Positions 1-15,700 of a DNA stretch of 64,000 nucleotides are shown here, piece by piece. The notes under the pieces were generated by a model that did not search any database, was not told the origin of the DNA, and saw only the letters and a program-made list of their open reading frames with translations. Numbering within the stretch: position 1 is the first letter of the stretch; every line of letters begins with the position of its first letter. Both the position numbers and the translations under genes were made by a program. The DNA is from Neelides folsomi (lineage: Eukaryota; Arthropoda; Collembola; Neelipleona; Neelidae), in NCBI GenBank assembly GCA_034687125.1, contig JAQGBZ010000053.1, forward strand, positions 124,001-188,000. The letters run 5' to 3'.

Positions 1-701
1 TAACTAAATAACGTTTGTACCATTAACCATATTAAAATGTTTTTACTTTATCTTTTGTTCTTAAGCAAGTGAATTAAAAATCAATACTGTAAATTTTGTT
101 CTTTATTGTTTGTTCTATTTAATAATGTCTCATAACTCGTCGTTAATGATTTTGTATCGCCAATTATTTTTTAATGTATAGAATGTGTGAACAATTAATG
201 TGTGCTGAATTAATGAGTTCAGTATAGAATGAATCAAATGTTAAATTAAATCGATTTGAAGATGAGATGATAGTTTCCCATTATAAAGATCTGTTAGACG
301 GTTCATTTTAGTTTGTATTTATATCATAATTTAATGAAACTGAATAAAAAATAATGTTTATTAAAATCGAGAATGAAAATTTATTCCTAAACTAATTAAT
401 CATTTAAAGATTGCGATATATCAATTATTAAAATTCTTTTTATTGGCATTAAATGTTGATTAATATAAAATAGGCATCATATTAATACATCATACAGTAT
501 TTTAACATAATATTTTAACAAATAAATTCAACAGATTTTTAATCTTATATCCGCAATTAAATAAAAAATTTAATGAATGGTCGTTCATTCTAAAAACAAT
601 AAAAGTATAATTTAAACAATTTTAACTTTATAACGCATAATAAATAAAATAATTATTTGTATGTAATTATGATTTATAAATTTTCTATGTATTTGAAGCA
701 A
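1..701. other. AT-rich 3' flank of the filamin gene
   Basis: Very AT-rich sequence with no convincing coding exon on either strand. The 3' untranslated region of the minus-strand filamin gene must lie at its right side. The hexamer tttatt at 439-444 (AATAAA on the minus strand, about 260 nt after the stop) is a candidate poly(A) signal, but such hexamers are common in this composition. Confidence 0.5.
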
Positions 702-3700
702 TCAAAGCTGAGCTTGGGATCCTCGCCAAGACATTTGTCCCATCGAGTATCCGGTTGAACCATAAAAGTCGGAATGATTTCCAGGACCTGGTGACCCTCC
801 CTAAAACATAAAAATTAAATCAATTGACAAACAAGAGTAATTATTAATTATGTTTGGTGATAAATATAAAAATGCATACTTGAACAAAGTGATGAAGTTC
901 TTCTTGGGTGTCAAAAATCATAACAGAAAAGGGTGATCCTGGAACGTGTTCTCCTGCCCAACGAACTTCAACCCGATAATCTCCCGGTTCCGTAGGATCG
1001 AATTTGCAAAGAATTGTTCGATCCTTTTGGCTCTCCCTTTGCATTTCAACTCTAAATGCACCTATTTAAATAAATAAAGTTTGTTAATTCCATTCAACAT
1101 TAAATTCTGTATGTACTCGTATGTTACTTCTATATACAAGGTAGAAATATTAGTTTACCCTTTGGTCCTCTAACTCTGACAGTTAATTGTCCAGCACCTG
1201 CACCTCTTGTGTCGCAAATAAATCTTGATTGAAAGGTTGCAAGCACACCATGTTCAATTCCTGGCCCATAAACTTTAACTCTGGATGCGTCTGGGGGTCC
1301 TACGACTCTCAAGTTGAAAGGACTTCCTGGAACATGATCCCCAGAGTATCGAATACTCAATGCATGTTTGCCTGGTTCTTGTGGACGGATATTGAGCTAA
1401 AGAATTAATTTTACATTTAGTTTATTGTTTAGATTTTAGAATTGAAAAATATACAATTTATTAAATGAAAAGAGGAAAATAAAATCTTACTGTAAACGTT
1501 CCATCTCCATGATCGTAAAGTTCACAATAAGCTGTTTTCCTTGGCCCAATGCATTGTGCTGTGAGTTCACCTGGGCCAGCCCTTCGAGTGTCAAGAAAGG
1601 ATCGAATGTCTTTACCAACAGTTCCGACTCGAAGACCATCGCCAGTGCAAATCACTTTTGAGGCATCACCAACCGCTCCGATTTGAATTGTCATTGGACA
1701 TCCAGGAACAGGCCTATAAAAATATTTTTATATCAGTATAAAATATGTATATCATTTTATTTAAAATTGTAACTTTAATGATTAATGTGAAATCTTACTT
1801 TCCAGCCCAATTAACGTTTAGCTCATAATTTCCAGGGACCCTTGGCAGATAAACAGCTTTGTAAACACCTCCACCGACAGGTTTGACTGTTACGGGAACG
1901 TCGCTATCGGCAGAGTGCAATGAAACTTGAGCAGGGCCAAGTCCAGCTTGTGAAGCATCAATTGTGAAATATGCCTCTTCCCCACAACGTGCAGAAATAA
2001 GTCCCGCACCACTCAATATAACTGGCCCTTCAAATTCCCTGAAAACGAGAGAAAAATAAATTATCATTATATTATTATTACACTAAATAACTTAAAACAT
2101 GTCAGAAGAACTATTTAATAATTAATCAGCTCAAGTTCAATTTGATTTGGGGAAGGGGGTTAAATTAAAAGAACTTCACTACCATCTATGGATACATCAA
2201 CTAACTTTATGGTTAAATTAATCACGGATAGATGGTGTCGAAGATTGTTCAGTAATGCCCCAAATAATTTTTCAGGGGACTTTTTTTTAACAATATTACA
2301 AATCTTTTAACACTTTAATCAATAGTTTATGGAGATTTTATAATCTAATTTGCGATATAATACAAAACTACCAATATTAAGCAAAATGAAAAGTTTATAA
2401 TTTATTTGTATTTACCCGGCTGGAAGAGCTTGTACAAATATTTTATTGGGAGCGCCTTCAACTTCGAACTTTCCCCATTTCAATTTCAAATTAAATTCGC
2501 CAATTTTCTTTGGAGTTAAAATCAATTTTGTCCGATTAGCCACAGAGGTTTCAACGCGTCCAAATTCTCCAACTTCGCCTTCACCTCCCATCTCTATTCA
2601 CATCCAAATTAATATTTTAGGATGATTTCATATTTAATAAATTAAATGAGGTAAATGAAAATCTGTATCGTACCAAGCTCAAGAATTCCAGGGCCAGCGT
2701 CACTTGTGTTAAATGTGATTTTCCTCTCTTCTCCAAGAGACAACTGAACGATTTTATCTTCTCTCCCTTCCTTCATAGGATCAATTGGGAAACAATGAGC
2801 ATCCCAACCTCCAATTACTCTCAGTTTACCGCCATCCACAACTTTGGGATGAAATGGTGAACCTTTAAAACCATTTATTTAATTATTAAAATAATATTAA
2901 ATGTTCATTTAATATTAAAAAATCTCAGTTAAGATTTCTGCATTACTATCATTTTTCTACATTAATAATTTACCTGGAATGTCAATTCCGGCCCAAGTGA
3001 CTTTAATGTCAAATACTCCAATTTCAGTTGGAGTGTAAGAAGCTTGGAAATGCCCAGGTTCCTTTTCAGCAGAAACTCTCTTCAAATCGCATTTCGCCAC
3101 TGAATCTGGTCCCTCAACAGTCACTGAAGGAGCTCCGGGGAGTCCAGGTCCAAATAGTGAAAATATTGCAGGTCGCCCAACATGTGCAAATTCAAGCCCA
3201 TCTCCGCTTGCTTGTGCTGCGCCAGCCTCTTCAGCATGAATTGTGATGGGGAAACCGGGAATTGGTTCTCCGCCAAAGTGCATCATGACTCTGTATTTTC
3301 CAGGTCGCTTCGGTAAAAAGCGAATCGTTGGTTCACCACCTTCTTCAATTGGGAACAATGGCTTTGGAATTCCCTCTGGTCCCGTTAATTCAAGTTCAAG
3401 AAGTGCTTTTCCAGCTTGGTTCAATTCAACTGAAATAAATTAAATTAAATTATAGCAAAAAATAATTATATCTTTATTTATTTAGTTTAATTGTTTAATC
3501 GTTATTTAGTTTTACCTGGCAAATAAACTTGTTGACCAACCGTCACAGCACTGGGAATATCTCCAATAATGGCTTTTTGAGGATCAAAAACTTGGCAAAG
3601 GAATGGTGACCCTTTTACTTGTTTGCTACGATGATAAACAGCAACTTCATGAGTTCCGGTATTACTTGGTGTAAATTCGGCTCTGAGATTTGCATCTCTT

Positions 3701-6700
3701 TGTTGATAGCATCGGACAGGAACGGCGACTCCTCCTGGTCCACTCACAACAACATCGAAATCCCTTCCACTTGATCCTTTTGTTAAGATCGTGAATCCAG
3801 CAGATTGGGCAGATCTTGCCATGTAAAGACCAGATCCTGCCGCAATTGTTTCTTTTCCATGAACTCCTCCATCAGATACTTGAAGATCGAACGGAGAGCC
3901 TTTGACGTTATATCCGTGGCAAAGAACATAAACTCGATGAGTAAATGGGACCTTAGGTTTAAAGTTAACAAGGAACGTTCCAGTCCCAAGATTCCTCAAA
4001 TTTGAACGAACTTCGTTATTTCCAGCGAGAATTTTCACCTCCATAGCTTCATCTCCTTCGGGTTCTTCTACTTCAATCCCTGTGCGACTCACGTCAACTA
4101 AAAAATATAATATAATTTTATTTATTTAAATAGTTTACTAGTATTTTTAGCTTTCGTGTACTGCCGAATTAATATTAAAGTAATTTAAACTTTAAATTTG
4201 TTTTTACCTTTAAAAGTAAAATCTTGTCCAAGGACTGCTGTATCATTCTTCTCACGAATTCTTGCAAGAAGTGGATCAAAAACTTTGGCTTTAATTGGTT
4301 CCCGAAGCATCAAAGATTTCGACCCTTCGTTAATTGAAATATTGTAAATTCCAACACGCTCAGGTGTGAATTCAGCTCTAATGACTCCACTTGGCAATGT
4401 CCTTGTCCTCACACGAACACTCCCAACAGAATCTGGACCAACAACGGAGACTTCCGGGGTTTCATTTCCGCGTTTTTCCATTTCAATATAAGCACTTGTT
4501 CCAGCCACAACTCCTTCAAGCCCTTCAAGTAAAATCCCATTTGAAGATCTTCCAAGAGAGTCTTTGTTAAAACTCGTCTCTTCATCTCCACCATATCCAT
4601 TAGTGTTGAGACGAGCGAAGGCCGAGATGAAATCCGAAATGGCACATTCAAATGGACTCCCTGGGACGTCAATGTCATTGAATGTGATGTTCACAAAGTG
4701 GACGGTCGCTTCGAGTGGAACAAATGTGACGTCGTAAAGGCCACGAGACCTAGCAGTTACTTCAGCTCTTAATGATTGTTTCCCGGTGGTCACAACGAGT
4801 TCGAGGGTTCCTTCGCCTGCTTGAGATGCATCAACCGTGAATGTGATCGGTTCGTTCAATCGCCCATCTTTCAACCCAGTTATTCGGACTCTTGCAACGT
4901 TGTAGACATTGCATAAAAATGGAGAACCCGCTACCGGCTCCGAATCAATGTTCACTGTTATTGAATGTGGACCTGAAAAAACATTATATGATTATTTTTA
5001 TGTTCAAGAGTAACTTAAAAGTAGTTTATCACGTTATTTTTTAGATCACAGCTTTCTTGCGTGTGACAAAGTGAAAGCTTAAAAACAAGTAGCAACTAAT
5101 ACATTTGTCTAGGCCTAGGTCTAGACAACTTCCGGATACACTCAGGTATTTAAGGCAAAGAAAATAAACAAGAAATTAAATTAGGACAAGATTTTACTGA
5201 TTTGATCAAGAGATCGCAAATGTTTGATACAATCTATTGTGTTTGTGGATATTGATTCAGGTTCAAAATGTAAAATTTCAACTCACCGACTTCGAACGGT
5301 GTAAATGAAGCTAAAATTTTTTCCGGTAGTGCTCCTACCATATTAATTGGCAAATGAGTTCCAGTTGGACATAATACCATAACGCTGCATACTGAAGCGT
5401 CAGCACCTGCAATTAATAATAAAAAACATAATTTTCATGTTTTATTACTCACCAAAATACACATTAAAAGCTACAAAATTGATATTCAGTTTGCTTGAAA
5501 TTCCTATAAAAATATAATCTCTTAAAAAACTATATTTTATTTATATTTTATTAAACTCTACGGGTTAATTGATGTTATTTACTCATTAGGTACTTTATAA
5601 AATAGAATTATTTAATCTAACCGTGTGGGTCGATCGTAATTGTTGCTGGTTGATTAATGGAAGCGGATTTCAATGCAGCTCCCGTTATAGCTATTTGTGA
5701 CGAATCCATGATTTTACATACAAATGGAGAACCAGGAACGGACTCTCCGTTGAACTTCACAGATAAAGTGTGTTGTGTGGCTTCTACTGGTCGAAAGTTG
5801 ACACGGAATTTGGCCGTAGCTACTGTTTGCACGTAATTGGGAACGTTCTTTGATCCAACGGAAACAATTATTTCCAAGTTTCCAGCTCCGGCCTGGCTTG
5901 CGTCGACTAATAAACATTATTTAATATTAATATGACCAAATCAATATTTAGTAAGTAGTTTCTTTAATGGTGGCCTTTTTTGAGCTTTAATTACTTGAAA
6001 AATAAACAGGTTTGTTTCGAATTCCAGGCGTAATGTCCGTAACTCTCACTTTACTCGCGTCGTAGACTTTGACCAAAAATGGGCTTCCAGGAACGGCCTG
6101 ACCTCCAAGGCTCACTTCCACCGAATGATCACCTGAAACATTGAACATTCACATTTTAACACATTTCTCTTCACACCTCATGATGGATTTCATATGTGAA
6201 CACCAAGTGAAGAAATTACATCTCTCCGTGAAAAGCGAATCAAAAATGAAAATTGTATTTTCCCCTTCCTTCCGTCATTTTTAAATTTCTCACCCTTGAT
6301 TCCGTAAGAATGGATCAAATGAACTTACCAACTTCTGTTGGAACGTATTCAGTAGTGAATTTGTTGTGAGGAGATTGCGTGATGGACGCTGGGACAGATT
6401 TCTTCGTAGGTCCAACAATTTTCACTTCAGGAGTTCCAAGATTTCCTTCTGGCTCGATTGTAAACATCGCTCTTCTTCCCATTGGGACCTTTTCTAGTCC
6501 TTCTCCCGTCAATGTCACTTTTGAAGCGTCGACAACCTCACATTTAAATGGACTTCCTGTATGCAAAATAGACAATAAATTGATAATTATGAATTCATTA
6601 AAAATAGTTAAAATATAAAACAATTAATTTTAAAAAATGAACTAACCGGGGATGTCTTCTCCATTAAATTTGAGGTCAATCATGTGAGCCTTTGATTCTT

Positions 6701-9700
6701 TTGGAGTGAAGGAAATTGCATAAGTGTGAGGGCCTTGGGCTTGAGCTGATGTGGGAACTGAACCTCCGTTTACAGTCACTTCCAAGTTTCCAGGTCCAGC
6801 CTGGCTTGTTTCAACTAAAATGAAATAATTAAACAAATACAAATTACATACTATTATACATTAGATTTCAACTTTCAACGTAAAACCTATTTATTTTATT
6901 TAGTTTAAAAGATTAATAAATATTATACCTAAGAAAGTGACCGGCTTCCCAACAATTCCTTTATCTGTGTCTTTAACTTTGATGGCCGCGACGTCGTAGA
7001 CTTTACAAGCAAAAGGAGATCCTGGGACAGGAGTTCCTTTCAACAGAACTGAAATTCTGTGTTCTCCGGGTTGTCTCGGCGTAAACTCAACTCCAAAGGT
7101 GTCCTTCGACTTCTCGTGGATTTGAGCTGGGATTGCAACGTTCCCTGGTCCTATAGAGTCGAAAGTGTCCAAATAATAGTTTCAGTCAAGAATGGTTAAA
7201 AGTCATTAAACAAAAAGACCGTGCGTAAAGTCATCGTCAACTTTCTTTTCCTTTTAATTTTTAAAGTATTGTTCTAACATCCTCACGTCAATTAGGTTTT
7301 ATTATTTTATACGTTATCTAAATTCGAAATGGCGGAATGAATTTTTAAGATAAAATGATAAGATATTGACATTTACTTAAGCACTGAATTTATTTCAATT
7401 ATTGTGAGTTGACAAATCTTAATAAACTTTATTTTATTCGATACAACTTTTATAAACTTTCGAGCTTTATGATAGCAAATGAACTTGTGAAATATAATTA
7501 TTATATTCGCGGCCCATTATTAACATTATATCGTTATTTGAAACCATTTAACTTTACTGGTGTGAATAAATTAGTGATGTACTAAATAATGAGCATTAAT
7601 TCGACTATCAACCATTGTTTAATTGTAATATATTATTGAATAAATAAAAAATTCATGCCTAAGCCTAGAACAATTATTAAAAATGCATGTCTAAAAATGT
7701 TAGAGCTCGTGTGAAATCGTTGTTAATACTCGTATTATTCCTTACTGTCATTATTAAAATCGAAGTTAATTAGAAAAAAATTAAATTATTTGGCTTTTGC
7801 TATAATATGTTAAATAAATGATAAACAAAAACTACCTTTAAATCAATTACTAAATATATAATTTAGGAATTGATCTCAATTCAACTAAAAGAGATTCAAC
7901 TAGAAATGTTATGGCTATTCATGAAGAGATGAAGTCAACGGTCAGAAAGCGATTGTAATTTACGCACGGTTATTGTAATGAAGAAACATTTTACAGTTAT
8001 TTCAAAGGATGACAAACTCAATTTGAACGTCAAAGAAGAAAGAAAACGAGGAGTTGAGAAAAATTGAGATTCAAAATATGGATATTAAAAGAAGCATGCT
8101 ATTTTTCTCGCTATTCAAATCATAATTTTTTAACTTCCCCATTTCCTCTCTTCTCCCATTCAACAAAATTTGAGACATTCATGCGTAAATCTGAATTTTT
8201 CATTCCAAAAGCATTTACTATATATTTCATACTCTAAATAATGCATGGAAGCAGGTAGACAAATCGTTAGGAGGAAAATAGTACTTAAAGCTTTTCATTC
8301 GTATATTTAGATTTAAACCGCAAACCTCAAGATTCTTATTTACGCCCATAAATCCACAACTGATAGGAATTTAATCACTCGTCACGAGAAGTGTTGAGGT
8401 ACAAATTTCTAAATTTTCTCTCTATTAAGCCACTTTTTCTCAACATCACGTTCATTTTTGTTTCCGCTCATGCCGATGAGCCGGCGATAAGTCGGAGATG
8501 AACGAACCAACCAACCCGTAAATAATTAAGATTAAAGAGAAAACAAGAGCCGGTTGTAAAATAATAAAAGATTGAAGCCCTGTGGTCAATATAACAATGA
8601 CTTTAAAAGCAGTCTCGTATTAAAAGAGGCATTAAATGTAGTGAAAGCATGTTAGAATCTAATAAGGGTTAGGCACGTAAATTATATACCATATAAAATT
8701 AATGAGGTGGTTTCAGTTTTGTAAAATTCTAAAAAAGACTTGTGAAGAAGTATTTTTATATATCAAAGTCTTAATTTATACAAATGTATAGTTTGTTTAA
8801 ACTAATAACGCCTATCTCTGTATTGCAAAGTAGAAGAAGATTGGCGGCCTGTGAAAAAGGAAGAAAATGAGACAGAATTATTACTCAAGAGTTCTCAATG
8901 TTGCTCACTTCCAATTGTGTATTGATTGACAATATAATAAAAGTAAAATGTATTCAATTCAAGTTCAAGAAGTGTAAAAGTGTTGGAATTTCACAAATCC
9001 ACATTTAAATAATTAATTTATTATATATTTTATCAAATTACCTATTATACAAAAAATAGCTAAATCTGCCTTTTTTGAAGAATAAACTATCTAGAATTCT
9101 AAATACATAATTCAACGAGTTCAACATCTGGTATATAAATAAAATAAAATATCAATAAAACAATTAAATAAAGAAATAATATGTGGATTTGAAAATTCAT
9201 GTTTTAAAATAATAGAAATTGACTAACGTTTGGTAGCGAAAATGGAAAGGAAGCAAGATGAAGAAATAGATCCTTAAAATTAATTCAATTCCTGAACTAC
9301 ACAGGTAACTGTTTTGTGCTGCTCAAGATAGAAGGAAGATAATATTGCACTGATATGTAAAACAAGGTAGAACGGCAGGCAAATGAAATAAAAGCCATTA
9401 CGGCATAAAGATAAAGAGCTACATGAAATTACCTGGCGAAAAGGACATAATTTTTAACTACTCACGATCAAATCGCTTTTAATGTAAAAAGTTCAAAAGT
9501 TGTAAAATAATAACTTCTTAGAAAATTAAAGTTTATATAATATTTTCATTTCTAAAAATAATTTCAATTGTGCTATGTGTTCTAAAAAATTATAGCATAC
9601 AGTGAAAACTAGCTATTTCATTCATTCTCGAATAATGTATGGCATTTTGCTTTGCATGTGTTGCATGTAAATTGTAAATTGTTTGTACATGTACAATTTC

Positions 9701-12700
9701 GTAAAAATAGTGCATGAAAATAAAATGGTTCTAACCTTCAACAGCAACTTCCACATCTTCAAGAGAAGAATGGACGTTATTAAGATTGAAGTAGGCTGGT
9801 TTCCCCATTGGTGCAGATGTTAAATTTGGTCCTGTGACAACAACTTGTCCAGGGTCGGCCGAGACCGTCGCAATGAACGGAGACCCCGGGACACTTTCTT
9901 TGTTGAATGTGACAGTCACTGTGTGGTCAACTGGATCCACTGGAACAAAACTCACAGCGAATCTTGCACCTCCTTGTGGATGAACTTGAGTTGGGACGTT
10001 TCGTCCTTTTGCCCCAATGGTGATTTCTAAATTGCCCTCTCCGGCTTGTGATGCATCAACAGTAAATTGGATATTTCTTCCGAGAGCTCCTCTTGGGACA
10101 GGAGACACGTAAACTCTCTTTGCATCATAAGCCTTTGCTTGAAATGGCGTTCCTGGAGCTGGTGACCCATTGTGGTGTACAGTGATTGAATGTGGACCAA
10201 CTTCCCTTGGAGTGAATTCGGCTGTGAATCCTGATCTTACTGATCCAGACACTTTGACAATTAAATCACTATTTCCTGGTCCTGATAAAAACACACCATT
10301 TATTAGAGATCTTAAAATTGGTAGAATTTGAATATGTATAATTATCGCATAAAATATAGGCTTTTTCGTAATTCTACCTTTGACAGATACTGCAAGTTCA
10401 GCAGAAGAAGATCCATCAACGGCAATTTGAAACCTTGCAACTTGATGGACAGGGACGAGCTCAAGCCCTGTTAAATTCACGGCAACTTGTCTTGTATCAG
10501 CTACTTGGCAAATTATGGGACACCCGGGAATTGTCTCCGAGTTAAATTTGATGTCAATCGCGTGTGGTTTAGCTTGTTCGGGCGTAAATGATACAAGACA
10601 ACATCCTCCGCCCAATACTCTCACTTGATTTGGCAATTCACCATCGTTGATTGATATTTCAAGCTGGCCCTCTCCTGCTTGGGATGCATCAACTGAAAAT
10701 AATAAATTATTATTTAATAAATTATTAAAATGTATTAATATTAAAAGTTCAGTTGCTTGATTGCTTGCTGGTACCTTTGAATTGAGCAGTTTGTCCAACG
10801 ACTCCTGGGCTCACATCCAAAACTCTTATAAGGGACGAATTGTAAACTTTTGCCACAACTGAAAGTCGTCGACCTGCGACGAGAACTTCAACCAAATGTG
10901 TCCCAACCTCAGAAGGAGTAAACTCGAGAATAAAAAGTCCAGAGTTTTCTTCAAGCAGTCTGTATGATAATGGCTTTCGATTTGGTCCTATTAAAAATAT
11001 TGAAATTTCCAGATCCAATTAACCAATATATTAAATATTCAGAAATTCTTAATTACATTTAAATGTTTATTAGATACTTTGCTAAAATTACAATTTTAAT
11101 AAATTATTTCAATTACCAAGAACATTGACGTCAACAGCTTCCCTGGTAAATCCAGGTGCACTAATCTCAAAATTTGCATTTTTTCCAAAACGGACATGGC
11201 GGACGGATTCTCCTTTGATCATGAGGTAATCACCAGTTGATTCGGCGGCATGGCGGGAGTCCATCGACTCCATTCCCCCGTCCGAGCTCTCCATTACGTC
11301 AACTCTCCAAGGACTTCCTGATTATAAAAAAGAATTTCTCTTGTCAAATACTGCACGAATTCACTAAGCTCCGTTCTCAAACCATCACGTATTTCATAAC
11401 GAACCCCATTTTCTATTTAACAAACAACAAGATTTTTATCAAATCTTGATAAATTTCAAAAAATCTTTAAGTTTCCTTAAATATTTGGGGCTTCAAATAA
11501 GTAACATGATCCCGGAATAAAATCTAATGTTATCAAACATTAACAATTTATATTTGAAAATTGTAATTATTTCAATTGAATGACGTGACACTTTTAAAGT
11601 AAATTAACATATATTACGTCAAGTATAAAACACTAATATAATAAGGGTTTACTTTTTATTCATTTAGGTATGTAGTTAAGTATAATTAATCACATTTTAC
11701 ATAAATATCTACCGACATACTTGAGGCAATTGAATATTTAAAACTTAATTGAAATCCATAATTATTTCAAGCTGTTTAACCGTGATAGTACTTTTATTTA
11801 TAAGTAGTTCATGAATAGTCATAAGTTTAAATGATTCATTTAAATTTCAATTAACAATCAAATAGAAAACATGGAATAGTTTTGAATTAACATAAACTTT
11901 CATTATAGGATTCCATTTATTTATCGACTCATTGTTAATGAGCGACTCTGAAGAGATTAAGGCCTTGGCCTCAAAAGAGTTTGGGAGGGCGAGGAAAAAT
12001 TCGGCCCTCCTCTGCTCTCCTCTCTGTGTATGTGAATGACCAATGGACTCGTAATTGAACAATTGTTGGAAAATGGCCCTGCATTTCCTCAAGCAAGAAT
12101 TGTAAACTTGAGTTTACAATCAAAGAGATAAATCGGTCAAGTGGAGCTAACGGGGAGGCGGAGTGCGGTGGAAACTCTCTCTTTATCTTTGACTATTACA
12201 CTCAACAAGTCAACTAAATAATATTTCTCCAAAATCCCTTTTCTCACAGCCACACACTATTTCATTAAAAACTACTCCAAACAACGTTCGCAACAAAGGA
12301 CCATTTTCCATCTTTAAATTCATTTTAATGGCTTTATAGTACTATTTATTAAACTCTTTTCTTCTCTCAACAATCTCCTTCTGTATTTGTTACAAATTGA
12401 GAGAAGCTCCACTGTGAAATTCAATTCATTCCCCTAAGAATAAGCTTATACCTCTGTGAAATAATTTAGGCCACGACAAAGTGGTTTTGTAAAGGAAAGC
12501 TCAACCTTACGCATTTTCTATTCAAAACAAACAATAACTTTTCTTAAATAGGCAAAATAATTGATTATCAAAGCATCAATTGAAAACACAATTGTCAATT
12601 TCGAGGTTAACTTTAAATAAATAATTTCTTTCTTCAATTCAACAACTCTACCTAATTTCAATTCACTCTGCCCATTTAATCAACGAATGAAAAAATATGA

Positions 12701-15700
12701 AAATCAACATTTATCGTCTAACAGTCTTGTCTGGTCTAAATAAACTAAGATTTGCAAAAAAATGTCTAGTAAATTGAATCAGAAGTATTAAGATAATTCG
12801 CATTAATAAATAAGCAGAGACTCCGTTTAATATTCCTCGTTGAGAAGATGAGAGTCGCCCTGACAAGTTTTGTTCTCTATTGCAAACCTGACAAGGAATC
12901 TCCCCCTTTGAGTCATCATCTTGGCAAGAAATCTTATTGTGCATACAAAGTATGATTTTCAACTCCTTTGCAAAGTCTACATATCTTACATAGAGGAGGA
13001 ATGTGAGAGAGGAAGATTCTCAAATCCTCATTCCTCCCAATCGACCGTATTCGTTACAGGGCGAAGACAATGGAGAGTTGCTGTGTCGCTCTTGGAGGAG
13101 GGAGTGGGGCGAGGTAACGGGACCTTTGCTGGGCCTTTGGCCACCTCAATACTATTCCACTTCTCACTCCTCTTCCTTATCCATTCCATATGATCCCGAG
13201 GTGAAAGAGTCTACCACTTCCTTACAAACCCAAATTTAAATACGAGGCAAGTATATGGCCCGAATATGGCCTCTTAAGAACACCGCCACCTTAAATCAAT
13301 CAATACTCGAATTCTTAAACTGACAGTACTTTAAATACTCGAATTTACTTAAAATAAATACATAATTCTCAACAAATGGAAAACCATTCAAACATCAAAC
13401 TGGAACAAAATTAACTGTTAGGTAAATTAGTTATTTTAAAATAGAGAATTTTAATCAACGTCAATTCTTTGCTTATTTCCTTTTACCATATGGCTCTTTT
13501 TAAAGGAATTGGTATATAGTCTCAATACATGAATGCACGAGATTGAAGAGGTTAAGGAGGTTAGGGTGACTTGAATGGCAAACCTGTGAAGTGGGTTGCG
13601 ATTCCTTCGTATCATACTCATTTTACCATCAACCATCATCCCACTCTCCTTCTAATTGCCATCTACGTCAGTCGCTCAACTTTCATACTTGCCGTTCTCA
13701 ATCTCATTTGACTCCCCAACTGTCAGGTCTCATACCTCCTTCATATATTTCAACCTTCTTGTATGGAATGTTATGGGTAAAATTATACACATTATCCATT
13801 TCATCCTCTCATTCTCGCCATTCGTCTCATTAATGTTGAGGATTATCAAATTCACGCCGCCTTTCCTTTGATGACCTTTTCGCTCTACCTATTAATTGCA
13901 TATGAAGTCGGTCCTTTTAAATAACACATTTCCTTTTACACCCAATTACGTCTCTTCAACTTTTGTCCTTTTGTGTCTTTTATGAGCCTTTTATCGGCTT
14001 TATCCTATATAAGAAATGGTAAGAAGAGAGGGGGTTTATATTTATAATACTGTATTACTTAAATGTAGAATATGTATGTACAAGGAGCAGCGACATTGTA
14101 ATAATGCAATAAATTAAATGTTAAAACTGAGGATTAGGAAACAAGGAATGACGTGGGATTTTTGTATAAGGATAATTTTGCATTCAATCAAGGTTTCAAA
14201 CATTAAGACGAATGAAAGGAGTTCTTTCACATTGATAACCTTCACTTTGAATTCCGAATGTTTCGTAAAAAATATGTAATTTGAGAAATGTAGCATTTGC
14301 ATTCATTTCGTGCTTATGAGGTTAATTCTCATTGGGGATTTTAACTCCACGAAAAACCTCATTTTAATGTTCGTTATTAAATGAAGTTCCCACCGTTTGC
14401 ATATTGTCATTCGAGGGCATAAAACAGATAAAATCATTTTAATGTTCAACCTCATACGAAACATTTCCAACAATTCCCTATTTAATTCCAATTTAATTTA
14501 AACGATCAATTGTTAATTGGACGATGATTGTATAATGAATGGCGAATCATCATTATTTAGTACTTTAATAGGAAATCACTTTCTTTTAATTTAATAATAT
14601 TTAAGGAAATGATTATGTAAAAAAGCAAAAATCATAAGCCTAACAAGGATGGATAGTAATAATGGGGATAATTGATTAAATCCTTCCTTCTGTCAGTGCT
14701 CATACAAAAGCTGAAAGTCGACTCTAAAAGTGAATAGACCTTAAAAGAAGATAACAATAAGTAAAAGATTCTTATAATTCCTCAAGCTTGACTCTACTTA
14801 AAGGATATTAAAGCCTACCTTTACACCATGTATGATTGTAAAGGTAAAAGTGTAATCTCATCAAGAGGAAAGCTGAGAACAAATGGAGCAAATTAAAAGT
14901 TAAATGCCCTGTGCTTCAACTCTGCTCCGGTCCAATGCACTAATGAAAATTGCACCTCAAGCCTTAAACTTTAGACGTTTAGATCCTTGCTAAATAGTTC
15001 CACCATAGAACACTTTTAAAAATGCATCCTAGTTTAAAGTCTGATGAACTTATTAACTTAATTGATTCAAATTTGCCCTTGCTCTTAAATTTGCGGTATT
15101 TTACAATTTTGTTTCAAAAAATTATACTAACCAAGCATTTGACATTCGTAATTTAAACATTTCAATAAAATACAATATTATTAATTCATTTTGTATTATA
15201 GAATTTTACTCCTTTGATCAAGTTAAAATTTTACAAAAGAGCATAAATACTATGTAGATACTCTTCGATAATGAATAAAATTATTGCAACAATTATTTGA
15301 TACTTTTAAAGATCACATTATTTTTAGATCGTGGTGTAATGTTATTATAATATCAGATAAATCTAAAAGATTTGAAATTCAAACACTGAAGCTTACAGTT
15401 AGTTAAAACCCAATCCGTCCTTTGCTCAAAATCTTTCCACACTCACATCACAAACTTCATTCAACCAGCAACTTCACTCGAGAACTTTAATAATATGTTG
15501 TTAGATATACCATAGACAAAAAATTATATTTCACAAAACACAATTCGTAAAAGATAATTTAAAGTAAATAAAATTTTGAAAACGTACATGAGAAAAATGA
15601 AGTCTGTAAATTCGGTAATTAGGGAATGGAAGGGGATTGTGTATTACTTGCTTGAGACTCGGGGTAGCTGTAAGACGTGAAAAAGATTTTGAAAGGGGTG

